DNA of 53,080 nt from assembly GCA_902777355.1 (NCBI GenBank), contig CACYTU010000027.1, forward strand, positions 1 through 53,080, written 5' to 3'. This DNA comes from an uncultured Lachnospiraceae bacterium. GTDB lineage: Bacteria > Bacillota > Clostridia > Lachnospirales > Lachnospiraceae. Positions 16,405 through 24,784 of the stretch are shown piece after piece. The first letter of the stretch is position 1; each line of letters begins with the position of its first letter. A program made the translations under genes and the position numbers. The notes beneath the pieces are model-generated. The model was not told the origin of the DNA. It did no database searches and was given only the letters and a program-made list of their open reading frames with translations.

Positions 16405-18777
16405 TCAGGGGATCAGGAAGAGCCAGGGGTTCTCCACAGAATAATATCCGGGAACAGCTTCTCCGGTCAGGAGCGGATCCTCACTGACAAGGAGAGCCTC
16501 GGATTCCGCACCCCCGCTGTCGGAAAGAGCCTCGGATTCCGCACCCCCGCTGTCGGGAAGAGCCTCAGATTCCTGCTCCCCGCTGCCAGGGAGAGCCTCA
16601 GATTCCGGGTTCCCGCTGCCGGAGAGAACCTCAGATTCCTGCTCCCCGCCGCCGTGGAGATTTGCAGAATCTGTGTTTTCATTTTCCGTCTTTTCTCCAG
16701 TGCTGAAGAAAAAGTCTTCCTGCACTGTCTGACCGGCACTGTAAGACCTGGTAAAGCCGGAAAATCCCGCTTTTCCTTCCGCCGGGTGCTCATCCTGAAA
16801 GAATCCCATTCTGACCAGCCTGGGCTGATCGTCATCCTCTTCAAAATAGTATCTGACCGTGATCAGGTCCATCATCACTAAGCCGCCGGCTTCCCGGCCG
16901 GTCTCATTGTCTGCCGCGTAAGAGCTGCTGTCCCAGGCCGCTGTCTCCGCTGTATCTGCGGATTCCTGTGATTTTGCAGCTTCTGATGTGGTGGCCGCAG
17001 ACACCGTCTCCGCTGTCCCCGCGGATTCCTGTGATTCCTGTAATAGCGCGTCCTCAGGTTTGCTGCCTGAAGATGCCGTCTCCGCCGTCTCCGTGGTCTG
17101 CCCGGATGCGGCAGATGTGACACCCGTCCCGGAATCATCCTCCCCGGTCCCTTTGCTCACATAGACCCGGATCGTCTCCTCAACGTAATAATCATAATTT
17201 CCTTCTTCCTCTCCGGAGCCGTTTTTGTCCACCCGGGAGTACTCGTGGACCTCCTCGCGCACAGGCACCGTATCCGATTCCCGAAGGAAATATCTGACAG
17301 TGCCCAGCGCGCCCGGCAGTTCGCTGTCCTGAGACAGGAATGTCCTCTCTGTCTTTCTAAATCGAAAGGCCTCCTTGTCCGCCGCCAGTTCTTCCGGCTC
17401 GAAGATCTCCACCGATACGTTTTCTTCCCCGGATTCCCTGATCCGGCATTCCGCCGTGCAGATCTTCGTGTCCTTGTCCCTGCCTTCAATCATGGCATAG
17501 TACTTCTTTTTCTCCAGAATGCCCTGATCGTCATATTCATATTTAACTCTCGAGAAGCCGGACGTATTGTTTATTTCGTCTCCGTTTTTATCATAATAAA
17601 CCCTGTTCAGTTCTGTCAGGATCCCGTTGGATTGCCCGATGTCGGTCTTCACATAAGAGATCCCGCCCGCACCGGTCAGCCATTCATTTCTGAGTTTTTC
17701 CCCTTCAAAGGTGATGCCGGAGTCCTGAATGCCGTAATACAGGACTGCGTCCTCGATCAAGAGGCCGTTCACTTCCGTCAGGCTTCGTCTGATCAAGTTG
17801 TATCCGCTGTTCTCCTCGCCGCCGGCGCCGGACACGCTCTGGGTGGAACTGACGCTTTGATCCCCGTCTGTCCCGTCTTCAGCATTCAGGGTATTGTCTG
17901 CGCCGTCCTCGTCCTGACCGGATAAAATATCTTGTCCGGCATTCCCGTCCGCCTTCCGGTCATCTGCCTGTGCAAGAGAATCCGACTGAGTGTCTGTTTC
18001 CTGCCCCTGCATGTTTCCTGCTGTCTGAGTGTCTGCGCCTTCGCTGCCGGGGCCTTCCGCTGTCTGCTCTGTTTCTGCGGTCCCTGGTCTTCCGCTGCCG
18101 GATGAAAAAGGCAGGAATCTGCCGGCAAGAAAACCAAGGAGGACTGCGGACGCCAGAATGGCCGCTGCGACAGGCCTGAACCCTCCGATGGATGTCCCTC
18201 TTCCGGAACCTTCCGCCTTATTGCCGGACCCGCTGACTTTTTTGCCGGAGCTTCCTGACTTTTTATCCGGGCTGCCTGACTCTTTGCCGGAGCTGCCTGA
18301 CTTTTTATCCGGGCTGCCTGACTCTTTGCCGGAGCTGCCTGACTTTTTGCCGCAGCTGCCGGCTCCCGTGTCTCTCCGTTCCTTGCCGGATCTTTGGGTG
18401 CCGGCGCCATCTACGGCAGCGTCTTCCTCCAGAATCATCCTGGCAAGCATGCGGTCCGCCTCTGTCACTCCCGGAATCCGTCCCTCGCATGATCCGGCAT
18501 CTTTATGATCCTGTCCGCCGCGGTCTGTTTTTCTGGCGGGACTGCCCGGCTTTCTGCTCTTTCTGTCAGCATCCGTTCCGGCTTCCGTTTCCGTCTTTTC
18601 GCCGCTTCCGCCCTGCAGTGCCTGACCCGAAGCGACCAGTCCCCAGAAACCGCCGCAAAACTCCGCCGTATCCACTGACTGCCCGCATTCGGGACAGACC
18701 GCCGGCTCCCCGGACGGCCTCATCAGTTTTTCCAGTGTCTTCTGATCGATTTCTCTTCCACAGTTTTTACAAAACAT
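16405..18777 (-). CDS. Zinc-ribbon, single-pass membrane protein with low-complexity repeats
   Basis: Function unknown. The 790 residues begin with a zinc ribbon (CKNC at 3-6 and CPEC near 28-31). A long Ser/Gly/Lys region with GSSGKESGSPDKK repeats (about 145-195) leads to one membrane segment (about 205-225, VAAAILASAVLLGFLAGRFL). The extracytoplasmic part has an acidic repeat region, then a plausible folded domain (about 330-520) and a tail with about five 12-residue ESEALPDSGGAE-type repeats. Lying upstream of the vWA, phosphatase and kinase genes in the same operon, it may be their membrane-bound sensor or target (inference). Some of the repeats may be recent slippage products. Confidence 0.75.
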   Translation of the reverse strand: MFCKNCGREIDQKTLEKLMRPSGEPAVCPECGQSVDTAEFCGGFWGLVASGQALQGGSGEKTETEAGTDADRKSRKPGSPARKTDRGGQDHKDAGSCEGRIPGVTEADRMLARMILEEDAAVDGAGTQRSGKERRDTGAGSCGKKSGSSGKESGSPDKKSGSSGKESGSPDKKSGSSGKKVSGSGNKAEGSGRGTSIGGFRPVAAAILASAVLLGFLAGRFLPFSSGSGRPGTAETEQTAEGPGSEGADTQTAGNMQGQETDTQSDSLAQADDRKADGNAGQDILSGQDEDGADNTLNAEDGTDGDQSVSSTQSVSGAGGEENSGYNLIRRSLTEVNGLLIEDAVLYYGIQDSGITFEGEKLRNEWLTGAGGISYVKTDIGQSNGILTELNRVYYDKNGDEINNTSGFSRVKYEYDDQGILEKKKYYAMIEGRDKDTKICTAECRIRESGEENVSVEIFEPEELAADKEAFRFRKTERTFLSQDSELPGALGTVRYFLRESDTVPVREEVHEYSRVDKNGSGEEEGNYDYYVEETIRVYVSKGTGEDDSGTGVTSAASGQTTETAETASSGSKPEDALLQESQESAGTAETVSAATTSEAAKSQESADTAETAAWDSSSYAADNETGREAGGLVMMDLITVRYYFEEDDDQPRLVRMGFFQDEHPAEGKAGFSGFTRSYSAGQTVQEDFFFSTGEKTENENTDSANLHGGGEQESEVLSGSGNPESEALPGSGEQESEALPDSGGAESEALSDSGGAESEALLVSEDPLLTGEAVPGYYSVENPWLFLIP

Positions 18778-18819
18778 CTTCCACTCCCTGCCGGATAAGA
18801 ATTTTCTTGCCCCGGAAAA

Positions 18820-19239
18820 TCACTCCCCGGATTTCTCCTCTTCCCGGCTCATTCCGCAGATCATGCAGATCGGCGATTCCGGTTTATTTTCGCCCTCACA
18901 ATAGGGGCAGACCCACCTGTTATTTTCTTTTGTATATATATAAAGAAAAGTGTGTTCGCCGCCTTCATCCTTTTGAAAGTCCCGGACAGCTTCTTCGACT
19001 TTCCCGTGAATGTAGGCGTTCCTTCTGTCCTCAAGCATTGCGGCAGGAATATGCAGGGCATGCGCTCCCCTGGGAGCATGCGGAACACTCTCTTCTTCCT
19101 CTTTCACTTCCTCCGCAGGATCCGCCGGGCCTGTTTCCCCGGCTTTTTTACCTCTGCCCTTCCCGGAATGCAGGAAAAAGGCGATCAAAATAAAACCTGC
19201 TATGGCAAAAGCCAGAATAATAATACTCGTATGATCCAT
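18820..19239 (-). CDS. Membrane-anchored RanBP2-type zinc-finger protein
   Basis: A 139-residue protein with an N-terminal membrane segment (about 5-24), an acidic linker and a C-terminal zinc finger. WVCPYCEGENKPESPICMIC (about 109-128) fits W-x-C-x2-C-x3-N-x6-C-x2-C, the RanBP2-type consensus, exactly. A small domain containing HTFLYIYTKENNR precedes it. It heads the operon with the second zinc-ribbon protein and the kinase/phosphatase/vWA triad, so it may recruit partners to the membrane. No specific function is known to me. Confidence 0.75.
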   Translation of the reverse strand: MDHTSIIILAFAIAGFILIAFFLHSGKGRGKKAGETGPADPAEEVKEEEESVPHAPRGAHALHIPAAMLEDRRNAYIHGKVEEAVRDFQKDEGGEHTFLYIYTKENNRWVCPYCEGENKPESPICMICGMSREEEKSGE

Positions 19240-19342
19240 TCCCGAACTGCCTCTTCCTTCAAAACTCTCCCGGACTGCTTTTTCTTTCCGGCCTCCTCTT
19301 TATGCCGGCCACTCAGAAATCAGATTAATTCCCACAGAACAA

Positions 19343-19494
19343 CCGGATTACGGTACAATATTAACGAAAGCCCGCATGTCCTTTCCATATCCGGATTGCG
19401 GTACATTATTAACGAAAGCCCGCATGTCCTCTCCATATCCGGATTGCGGTACATTATTAACGAAAGCCCGCACATCCTCTCCATATCCGGATTC
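19343..19494. repeat. 48-bp tandem repeat upstream of the zinc-finger gene
   Basis: Units start at 19343, 19391 and 19439, with a partial copy at 19487; each begins CCGGATTnCGGTACA and ends TCCATAT. The period is exact and a multiple of three, but no convincing gene contains it. It may be the remains of a 3' gene end lost when the adjacent mobile element arrived (inference). Confidence 0.9.
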
Positions 19495-19643
19495 CGGAAG
19501 ATCATCCGCAGATTCGTCTGCAGGGCCATCCATTCCTATCCTGCTCTGTGGAGAATGAAATTGTTTCCTCAAAAATAATAACCCCCGTGCCGCACAATTG
19601 GCAAGTGGGCCTCCGGTTTCTTGACACTTATAACTTATATGAT

Positions 19644-19726
19644 GTTACAGTTCAGGCCATGCTGAAAACAATACGCCTTTTGTGCATCACAGTTTCGGCG
19701 GGACGCTCCCGCTCCGTGAAAAACGC
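19644..19726. repeat. Left arm of long imperfect inverted repeat flanking the IS110-type element
   Basis: Three blocks, GTTACAGTTCAGGCC (19644-19658), CGCCTTTTGTGCAT (19674-19687) and TGAAAAACGC (19717-19726), recur as exact reverse complements in mirrored order at 21508-21522, 21464-21477 and 21436-21445. The two arms are therefore homologous inverted copies. Confidence 0.75.
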
Positions 19727-19750
19727 AGCGGATACTAAGACAATATGTAA

Positions 19751-19844
19751 TGACCTCCGATTTGTAGGTTCGTGGATTTACCTGTATACTACAAGTCGGC
19801 TAAGACAAATGGTAACAGGGATTACCGCATACAAATGGAGGTCA
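19751..19844 (+). promoter_or_regulatory. Hairpin sequestering the transposase ribosome binding site
   Basis: TGACCTCCGATTTGTA (19751-19766) pairs with TACAAATGGAGGTCA (19830-19844) apart from one bulged base. The second arm contains the Shine-Dalgarno GGAGG (19837-19841) seven bases before the ATG. Full-length transcripts would hide the ribosome site, a known device for limiting transposase expression from outside promoters. Confidence 0.75.
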
Positions 19845-19848
19845 TCAA

Positions 19849-20970
19849 ATGAATTATAGCATAGTTTACCTTGGAATAGATGCACACATGCAATCTTTCT
19901 CTCTCTGCTGTTATACAAACGAAAAAGAAAAAGCTGAATATCCTCAGAAAGTTGATGGACATTACAGTAAAGTTATCAACTACATTGAGGCTATGCGTTT
20001 CCATTTCGGGGACGATGCATTGTTCATATGCGGTTATGAAGCTGGGAGCCTTGGGTTCACGCTCTATCATCAGCTCACTGATCATGGCGTAAAATGTGTC
20101 ATCCTTGCCCCTACTACAATGCCAACGCAGAAGGGCGGAAAGAGGATTAAAACTGATAAGCGCGACGCGGCATTGATCGCCAGATGCCTGGCTCATCGTG
20201 ACTACTCGCCAGTACATATCCCAACCGAACAGGATGAACAGACCAAAGAGTATATCCGTATGAGGGACGACCATAAACTTGCTCTCAAAAAGGTAAAACA
20301 GCAGATCCTTTCATTCTGTCTGAGACATAATTACCGTTTTGACGGTACAAAACACTATTGGACACAGGCGCATCTCAACTGGCTGAGGGCACTGAAACCA
20401 GAGGGTTTATACGCAGAGATTCTCATGGAGTATCTCCTGACTTATGATAACCTTACCAATAAGATCGAGCGGCTTGATAAGCGCATTGAGGAACTGGCTG
20501 CAGGTGATGCTTATCGGCAGAACGTTCATAAGCTGTCCTGTTTTCTTGGAGTCAAAACCATAACTGCACTTTCTGTGCTTACAGAAGTTGGTGATTTTAA
20601 ACGTTTTGCTTCTGCTCAGCACTTTTCCTCTTACATCGGGCTTACTCCCGGTGAGGATTCAAGTGGAAACGATAAGAAGCGTCTTGGGATTACCAAGGCA
20701 GGAAACCGTCATGTCCGCACTCTACTGGTGGAAGCAGCTCAAAACTACAGCCGGGGGCGTATTGGAGTTAAATCAAAAGCGCTCATGGCCCGACAGGAAG
20801 GAAATGCTCCCGAAGTGATAGCCTATGCAGACAAGGCAAACGAACGACTGCGCCGCAAATACTATCAAATGGTTCTTAAAAACAACAAAAAGACAAATGT
20901 TGCAAAAACAGCTGTTGCACGGGAACTGGCCTGCTTCATGTGGGGCATGGTTACTGGCAATGTTGTATGA
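19849..20970 (+). CDS. IS110-family transposase
   Basis: A 373-residue DEDD recombinase. The RuvC-like N-terminal part shows D11 in LGIDAH, E64 in GYEAG, and D103/D106 in KTDKRDA. A central coiled region follows. The C-terminal Tnp_20 domain has SYIGLTPGEDSSGNDKKRLG (about 261-280) with the conserved serines 271/272. Such enzymes use a structured bridge RNA made from the element's own non-coding end to choose target and donor sites. The gene appears intact. Its codon use and AT content differ somewhat from the neighbouring genes, as expected for an acquired element. Confidence 0.95.
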   Translation: MNYSIVYLGIDAHMQSFSLCCYTNEKEKAEYPQKVDGHYSKVINYIEAMRFHFGDDALFICGYEAGSLGFTLYHQLTDHGVKCVILAPTTMPTQKGGKRIKTDKRDAALIARCLAHRDYSPVHIPTEQDEQTKEYIRMRDDHKLALKKVKQQILSFCLRHNYRFDGTKHYWTQAHLNWLRALKPEGLYAEILMEYLLTYDNLTNKIERLDKRIEELAAGDAYRQNVHKLSCFLGVKTITALSVLTEVGDFKRFASAQHFSSYIGLTPGEDSSGNDKKRLGITKAGNRHVRTLLVEAAQNYSRGRIGVKSKALMARQEGNAPEVIAYADKANERLRRKYYQMVLKNNKKTNVAKTAVARELACFMWGMVTGNVV

Positions 20971-20973
20971 AAC

Positions 20974-21104
20974 AATCACAACGTTAAGCCGATGTCAAGG
21001 CCGAGCCGCCTACGGCGGTGCTCCGCAGCCTTGACATCACCATCCCGTTGTGATTTTGGACAGCCGTGCCGTTGTAAGACGGCTTACGCCGTCATCAACG
21101 GCAC
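20974..21104 (+). ncRNA. Structured 3' region of the IS110-type element, bridge-RNA candidate
   Basis: Two nested stem-loops follow the transposase stop by three bases. The first has an outer stem AATCACAACG/CGTTGTGATT, an internal loop (TTAAGCC opposite ACCATCC), an inner stem GATGTCAAGG/CCTTGACATC and a GC-rich apical hairpin. The second has GTGCCGTTG/CAACGGCAC around GACGGC/GCCGTC. Two stem-loops with internal loops are what a bridge RNA needs. Assignment is inference. Confidence 0.5.
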
Positions 21105-21121
21105 ATAATTACAAACACTGG

Positions 21122-21326
21122 AGGCATCCTGAAAGAGCTTTAGACCATTCAAGGTTTGAGCTATCTACGAAAAAAACAATGTTGGCACTTTTGTGATCCA
21201 CGTACTAAGACAGTAGGGCTCGCGGCGGACCATTGACCTGTTGGTAAGGGGAGCAATCCCTGAATCCACGTATATCAGAGTGGCCAATGCCGGGAACTGA
21301 TACCCTAAAGCTCTTTCAGGATGCCT
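21122..21326. ncRNA. Possible structured RNA closed by a perfect 22-bp stem
   Basis: The 22 bases at 21122-21143 are exactly complementary to 21305-21326 (AGGCATCCTGAAAGAGCTTT with its reverse complement). The interior has further pairings, such as TTGGCACT with AGTGGCCAA and AGGG/CCCT, and the repeat ATCCACGTA at 21197 and 21274. It could be an IS1111-type bridge RNA, a MITE or another RNA; strand is unknown. Confidence 0.45.
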
Positions 21327-21435
21327 TCAGTTACAACAGTATAAGTTTGTGATGATTCTTGTTATTCTTCTTCTTGACAAAAGTCATTACATATCAGCTT
21401 TTTGCTGCGCCAGGGCTTGCAAAAAGCAAGTACCG

Positions 21436-21522
21436 GCGTTTTTCAAGGCCCGCCTCTACAGCAATGCACAAAAGGCGCTCCAAGAATCAGGTTCCAAGAA
21501 TCAGGTGGGCCTGAACTGTAAC
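21436..21522. repeat. Right arm of long imperfect inverted repeat flanking the IS110-type element
   Basis: Contains GCGTTTTTCA, ATGCACAAAAGGCG and GGCCTGAACTGTAAC, the reverse complements of the left arm blocks. It is longer than the left arm partly because TCCAAGAATCAGGT is doubled in tandem, adding 14 bases. Confidence 0.75.
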
Positions 21523-21609
21523 TATATGATTAAAGACGCAAAGCAACATGAAAAAATAACTGCCGAGGCATTTTTTTAGAAATGAATTTTTCTGGAAAGG
21601 AGAAAAGAA

Positions 21610-22284
21610 ATGACCCTCAGAGAAGCCATCAAAAACAGGCACAGTGTCCGCAAATATCTTCCCGGCCCCATCCCGGCGGAGTGCCGGGAAGAACTGGAAA
21701 ACTGCATTCAGGAATGCAACGAGGAGAGCGGTCTGCATCTGCAGGTGATCTATGATGAACCCGGCTGCTTTGACACGCTGTTTACAAAATACGGAATGTT
21801 TGAAAATGTTGAAAACTATATTGCCATTGTCGGCGACAAGTCTCTGAAAGACCTGGCCTGTAGAGGCGGTTATTACGGGCAGAAAATCGTCCTGCGTGCG
21901 CAGCAGCTGGGTCTGAACACCTGCTGGGTCGGAGGAACCTTCAGCAGAGGAAAATGTTCCGCCCGGATTCTTCCGGACGAAAAACTCCTGTGCGTGATCG
22001 CAGTCGGATACGGAGCTGAACAGGGGGTGCCGCACAAGTCAAAGCCTGTCGGCAAGCTGTGCGGTGTTAAGAGAAGCGACATGCCCACATGGTTCAGAAA
22101 CGGAGTGGCAGGTGCCATGATGGCCCCGACTGCCATGAACCAGCAGAAGTTTTTCATCACCATGGAGGACAACGAAGCCGTCATCACTGCGAAAAAGGGA
22201 TTCCTGACCGGGCTGGACCTGGGAATCGTGCAGTACTCCTTCGAGGCGGCTTCAGGACACGCCTGCAGGATTCAAATGAAATGA
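21610..22284 (+). CDS. Nitroreductase family protein
   Basis: A 224-residue FMN-dependent oxidoreductase-like protein. The N-terminus LREAIKNRHSVRKY has the flavin phosphate-binding R-x-S-x-R motif. The middle AQQLGLNTCWVGG is also typical of the family. The C-terminus GLDLGIVQYSFEAAS is less usual; the family normally ends in a longer helix pair. Substrate unknown; possible roles are quinone, nitro-compound or flavin reduction. It follows the mobile element on the plus strand, alone against its minus-strand neighbours. GGAAAGGAG precedes the ATG. Confidence 0.88.
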   Translation: MTLREAIKNRHSVRKYLPGPIPAECREELENCIQECNEESGLHLQVIYDEPGCFDTLFTKYGMFENVENYIAIVGDKSLKDLACRGGYYGQKIVLRAQQLGLNTCWVGGTFSRGKCSARILPDEKLLCVIAVGYGAEQGVPHKSKPVGKLCGVKRSDMPTWFRNGVAGAMMAPTAMNQQKFFITMEDNEAVITAKKGFLTGLDLGIVQYSFEAASGHACRIQMK

Positions 22285-22354
22285 GGACCGGATCGGCATC
22301 ATGCCTTGCCCGCCTGATGCCGATCCGGGCATATTGCAATCCTTTTCAGTTGTT

Positions 22355-23605
22355 TTAACATGCCCCGATACAAGCCGAAAATTTCTCTCCGATCCTGATC
22401 AGTTCCTCTTTTTTCCTCAAGGCGTCAAGCCAGCCCTGCGGAATCCCGCTGCTGCCATACATTGCACCGGCGATCGATCCCGTAATAGCTGCGTTGGTGT
22501 CCGTATCATAGCCGAAATTGACTGCCATCATGACCGCATCTTTGTAATTGTCCGTATGAAGGATGCTGTAGACTGCAACCGTAAGACTGTCAACTACATA
22601 ACCGCTCTCCGGTATGCAGTCGGGGTCAAAGTCTTTTTCTGTAATCTCCCGGAAAAGCAGTTTATGGGCTTCCATTGACTTCGCGGAAAAAGAAGATCTG
22701 TAATTATCGAAAAACCGATTGACCGCACTCTGGTATGCCCGTTTAGGATTGCGCATCCTGATACATTCATTGAGAAAGAGGGTGTAGAAGAAACAGCTGA
22801 ACAAGTTGATCTCATGCCCGTGAGTGATTCTCGAGGCATTGCGGATCAATTCCAGGCTTTCAACCTGCGTGTAATCATTTAGTATACAGTACATGGAGAA
22901 GGGGAACATTCTCATCAGCGCACCGTTGCCGTTGTCTTTGAAGCCGCTGCCCCCGCACCAAAGGGCCGGGACCCCTCTATGATATTTTTCAAAGGCCCCG
23001 GCAACTGTGCTCCCCAGCCCGAAGGGGAAGTTGTCCAGACATGTATATTCCGCCCTTTCCCACCAGTTCAGGAACTGCTTCATGATGTCTTCGTAATCAA
23101 TCTCTCCCTCACAGCCTATGATCGAAGACATGGCGGCGACTGTCATGGATGTGTCGTCGCTCCAGGCTCCGGCAGGAATCAGGCCATTCCAGCGGGACTT
23201 GAACGCAAGCCCGCTGTCACAGCCGACCATGTCCCGGAGGTTGATCTCTCTCACTTCTCTTCTGCTCAAAAACTCAACCGGAACTCCGAAAGCATCCCCG
23301 ACTGCCTGTCCCAGCAGTCCGTCCACTACAGGATTGCGTTCAAAAAATTGCGGATTCAGCTCTTCAAAGGTACAGTCAATCTTCTCCAGCTCGGGAATGA
23401 TATAGGGGTCATGTGCAAATATGGATCCCATGAGCAGTCCTTCCATAGAGATCCTTCCGTGTAAATCCGTCTCGAATACCCGGGTAAGGGATAAGGACGG
23501 TTTTACTTCATTCGTCAACAGATATTTTCCCCTGCCTTTGATTCTGAACAGAACTTTTGTGCTGGGTTTTATGTGTTCTTCATATCCTTTTTCATTTCTG
23601 ATCAT
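22355..23605 (-). CDS. ADP-ribosylglycohydrolase family protein
   Basis: Predicted to remove ADP-ribose from proteins or small acceptors in a magnesium-dependent reaction. In the 416 residues the family domain starts near 93 with VDGLLGQAVGDAFGVP. WSDDTSMT (near 150) and GYDTDTNAA (near 372) supply the metal-binding acidic residues. An extra N-terminal region of about 90 residues precedes the domain and is not a motif I recognise. The stop lies 70 bases from the nitroreductase end, in convergent orientation. No partner ADP-ribosyltransferase is visible nearby. Confidence 0.92.
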   Translation of the reverse strand: MIRNEKGYEEHIKPSTKVLFRIKGRGKYLLTNEVKPSLSLTRVFETDLHGRISMEGLLMGSIFAHDPYIIPELEKIDCTFEELNPQFFERNPVVDGLLGQAVGDAFGVPVEFLSRREVREINLRDMVGCDSGLAFKSRWNGLIPAGAWSDDTSMTVAAMSSIIGCEGEIDYEDIMKQFLNWWERAEYTCLDNFPFGLGSTVAGAFEKYHRGVPALWCGGSGFKDNGNGALMRMFPFSMYCILNDYTQVESLELIRNASRITHGHEINLFSCFFYTLFLNECIRMRNPKRAYQSAVNRFFDNYRSSFSAKSMEAHKLLFREITEKDFDPDCIPESGYVVDSLTVAVYSILHTDNYKDAVMMAVNFGYDTDTNAAITGSIAGAMYGSSGIPQGWLDALRKKEELIRIGEKFSACIGAC

Positions 23606-23692
23606 TCTTCTGTTACCTTGATCTGACAGCAGTCTTCCAAAAAATGTGAATGCGGGAACATTTTCTTAAAAAATGTCGCTAAAATATGCCAC

Positions 23693-24646
23693 TCAGTCCA
23701 CTCTGTTGACTTTCTCCCCTCTGCGATAGCCATCGATTCCATCTTTCAGGATCGAAACAAGACGCTGACGGGTCTCAAGGCCCTTCCATCCCATATGGGG
23801 AGTCACGATGACATTATCCAGGGCAAAGAGCGGGCTTGACGCGGCCAGAGGCTCCACCTCCTGGACGTCCAGGCCGGCACCGGCGATCTTTTTAGCCTTC
23901 AGTGCATCGATCAGGTCCTCCTCATTGATCAAAGGACCGCGCGCCGTATTAATAATGAAGGCAGTCGGCTTCATCAGAGCGAGTGTCTCTTTATTTACCA
24001 GGTGCCTGGTCTGATCGTTCAAAGGGCAGTGCAGCGAAATGAAATCGGAATTTTTAAAAACCTCTTCAAGGGTCGTGAAGTGCACGCCCTCGGAATCCTC
24101 TCTTTTCGTCCTGTTATAGACGAGGACATTCATGCCCAGCGCGCGGCCGACAGCTATGGTCTGTCTGCCGATATGTCCGGCTCCGACGACGCCCAGTGTT
24201 TTTCCGTTCAGTTCCACATGCGGCACAGACAGGCATTTGTCAAAATTCGTGTGATCTCCCTTTGCCAGCATTCTGATCTGGGTCTGCATGGTGGAAGCCA
24301 GCATCAGCATCATCATAACTGCCGTGTGGGCTACTCTCTCCGAGCTGTAGGAGGGGACATTACAGACCCCGATCCCGCGTTCCCGGCATGCTTCCAGGTC
24401 GATATTGTTATAACCTGTCCCTGCCTCGCAGATCAGCTTTACGGAATCCGGAAGCCCCATAATATCCTCGCGGCTGATTGGAAGCTCCTTGCTGACGATC
24501 ACCTCCGCTCCTTCCGAGATCTCTCCGTAACCGTGGTCCTCGCAAGTGTCAAAGACAACGAGCTGATCCTCTTTCTCCGCAAGGACACTGTAATCAATGA
24601 TCCCGTCATAATTCACTTTTGCTCCGTTTAAGATCACAATTTTCAT
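23693..24646 (-). CDS. D-isomer-specific 2-hydroxyacid dehydrogenase
   Basis: A 317-residue NAD-dependent enzyme interconverting 2-oxoacids and D-2-hydroxyacids. The nucleotide loop GVVGAGHIGRQ lies near 153. Catalytic residues are the arginine in NTARGPL, glutamate in VQEVEPL and histidine in VTPHMGW. The exact substrate (lactate, glycerate, phosphoglycerate or hydroxypyruvate) cannot be read. There is no ACT domain, which argues against a regulated SerA. GGAGG lies ten bases upstream of the ATG. Confidence 0.93.
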   Translation of the reverse strand: MKIVILNGAKVNYDGIIDYSVLAEKEDQLVVFDTCEDHGYGEISEGAEVIVSKELPISREDIMGLPDSVKLICEAGTGYNNIDLEACRERGIGVCNVPSYSSERVAHTAVMMMLMLASTMQTQIRMLAKGDHTNFDKCLSVPHVELNGKTLGVVGAGHIGRQTIAVGRALGMNVLVYNRTKREDSEGVHFTTLEEVFKNSDFISLHCPLNDQTRHLVNKETLALMKPTAFIINTARGPLINEEDLIDALKAKKIAGAGLDVQEVEPLAASSPLFALDNVIVTPHMGWKGLETRQRLVSILKDGIDGYRRGEKVNRVD

Positions 24647-24784
24647 TCTTCCATTCCTCCCCGGGCTTAACTGTATTAAATGTTGCCAGAGGTCTCATTC
24701 AGAAAAAAATCATCAGGACTCTCTATAAAAAATATATCATGAAATGGTTGATGATTATACAAATTTCTATTTGTTTTCAGTTAT

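Larger units (their letters stand above)
19735..21204 (+). mobile_element. IS110-family insertion sequence (ends tentative)
   Basis: An IS110-type transposase gene with long non-coding flanks. TACTAAGACA occurs at 19733-19742 and again at 21203-21212, consistent with a shared target/donor core with central CT as known for IS110 elements, giving about 1.47 kb between cores. A third CTAAGACA is inside the 5' leader (19800-19807). An alternative right end near 21326 is possible, because a 22-bp inverted repeat closes there. Confidence 0.6.

Noticed and set aside
16258-16881. A 207-codon plus-strand frame through the 51-bp repeats
   Set aside because: Its repeated peptide derives from the tandem array, and the rest is antisense to the zinc-ribbon gene.
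13928-19494. Possible CRISPR arrays at the tandem repeats
   Set aside because: The units are directly adjacent with no unique spacers of constant length, and no cas genes are present.
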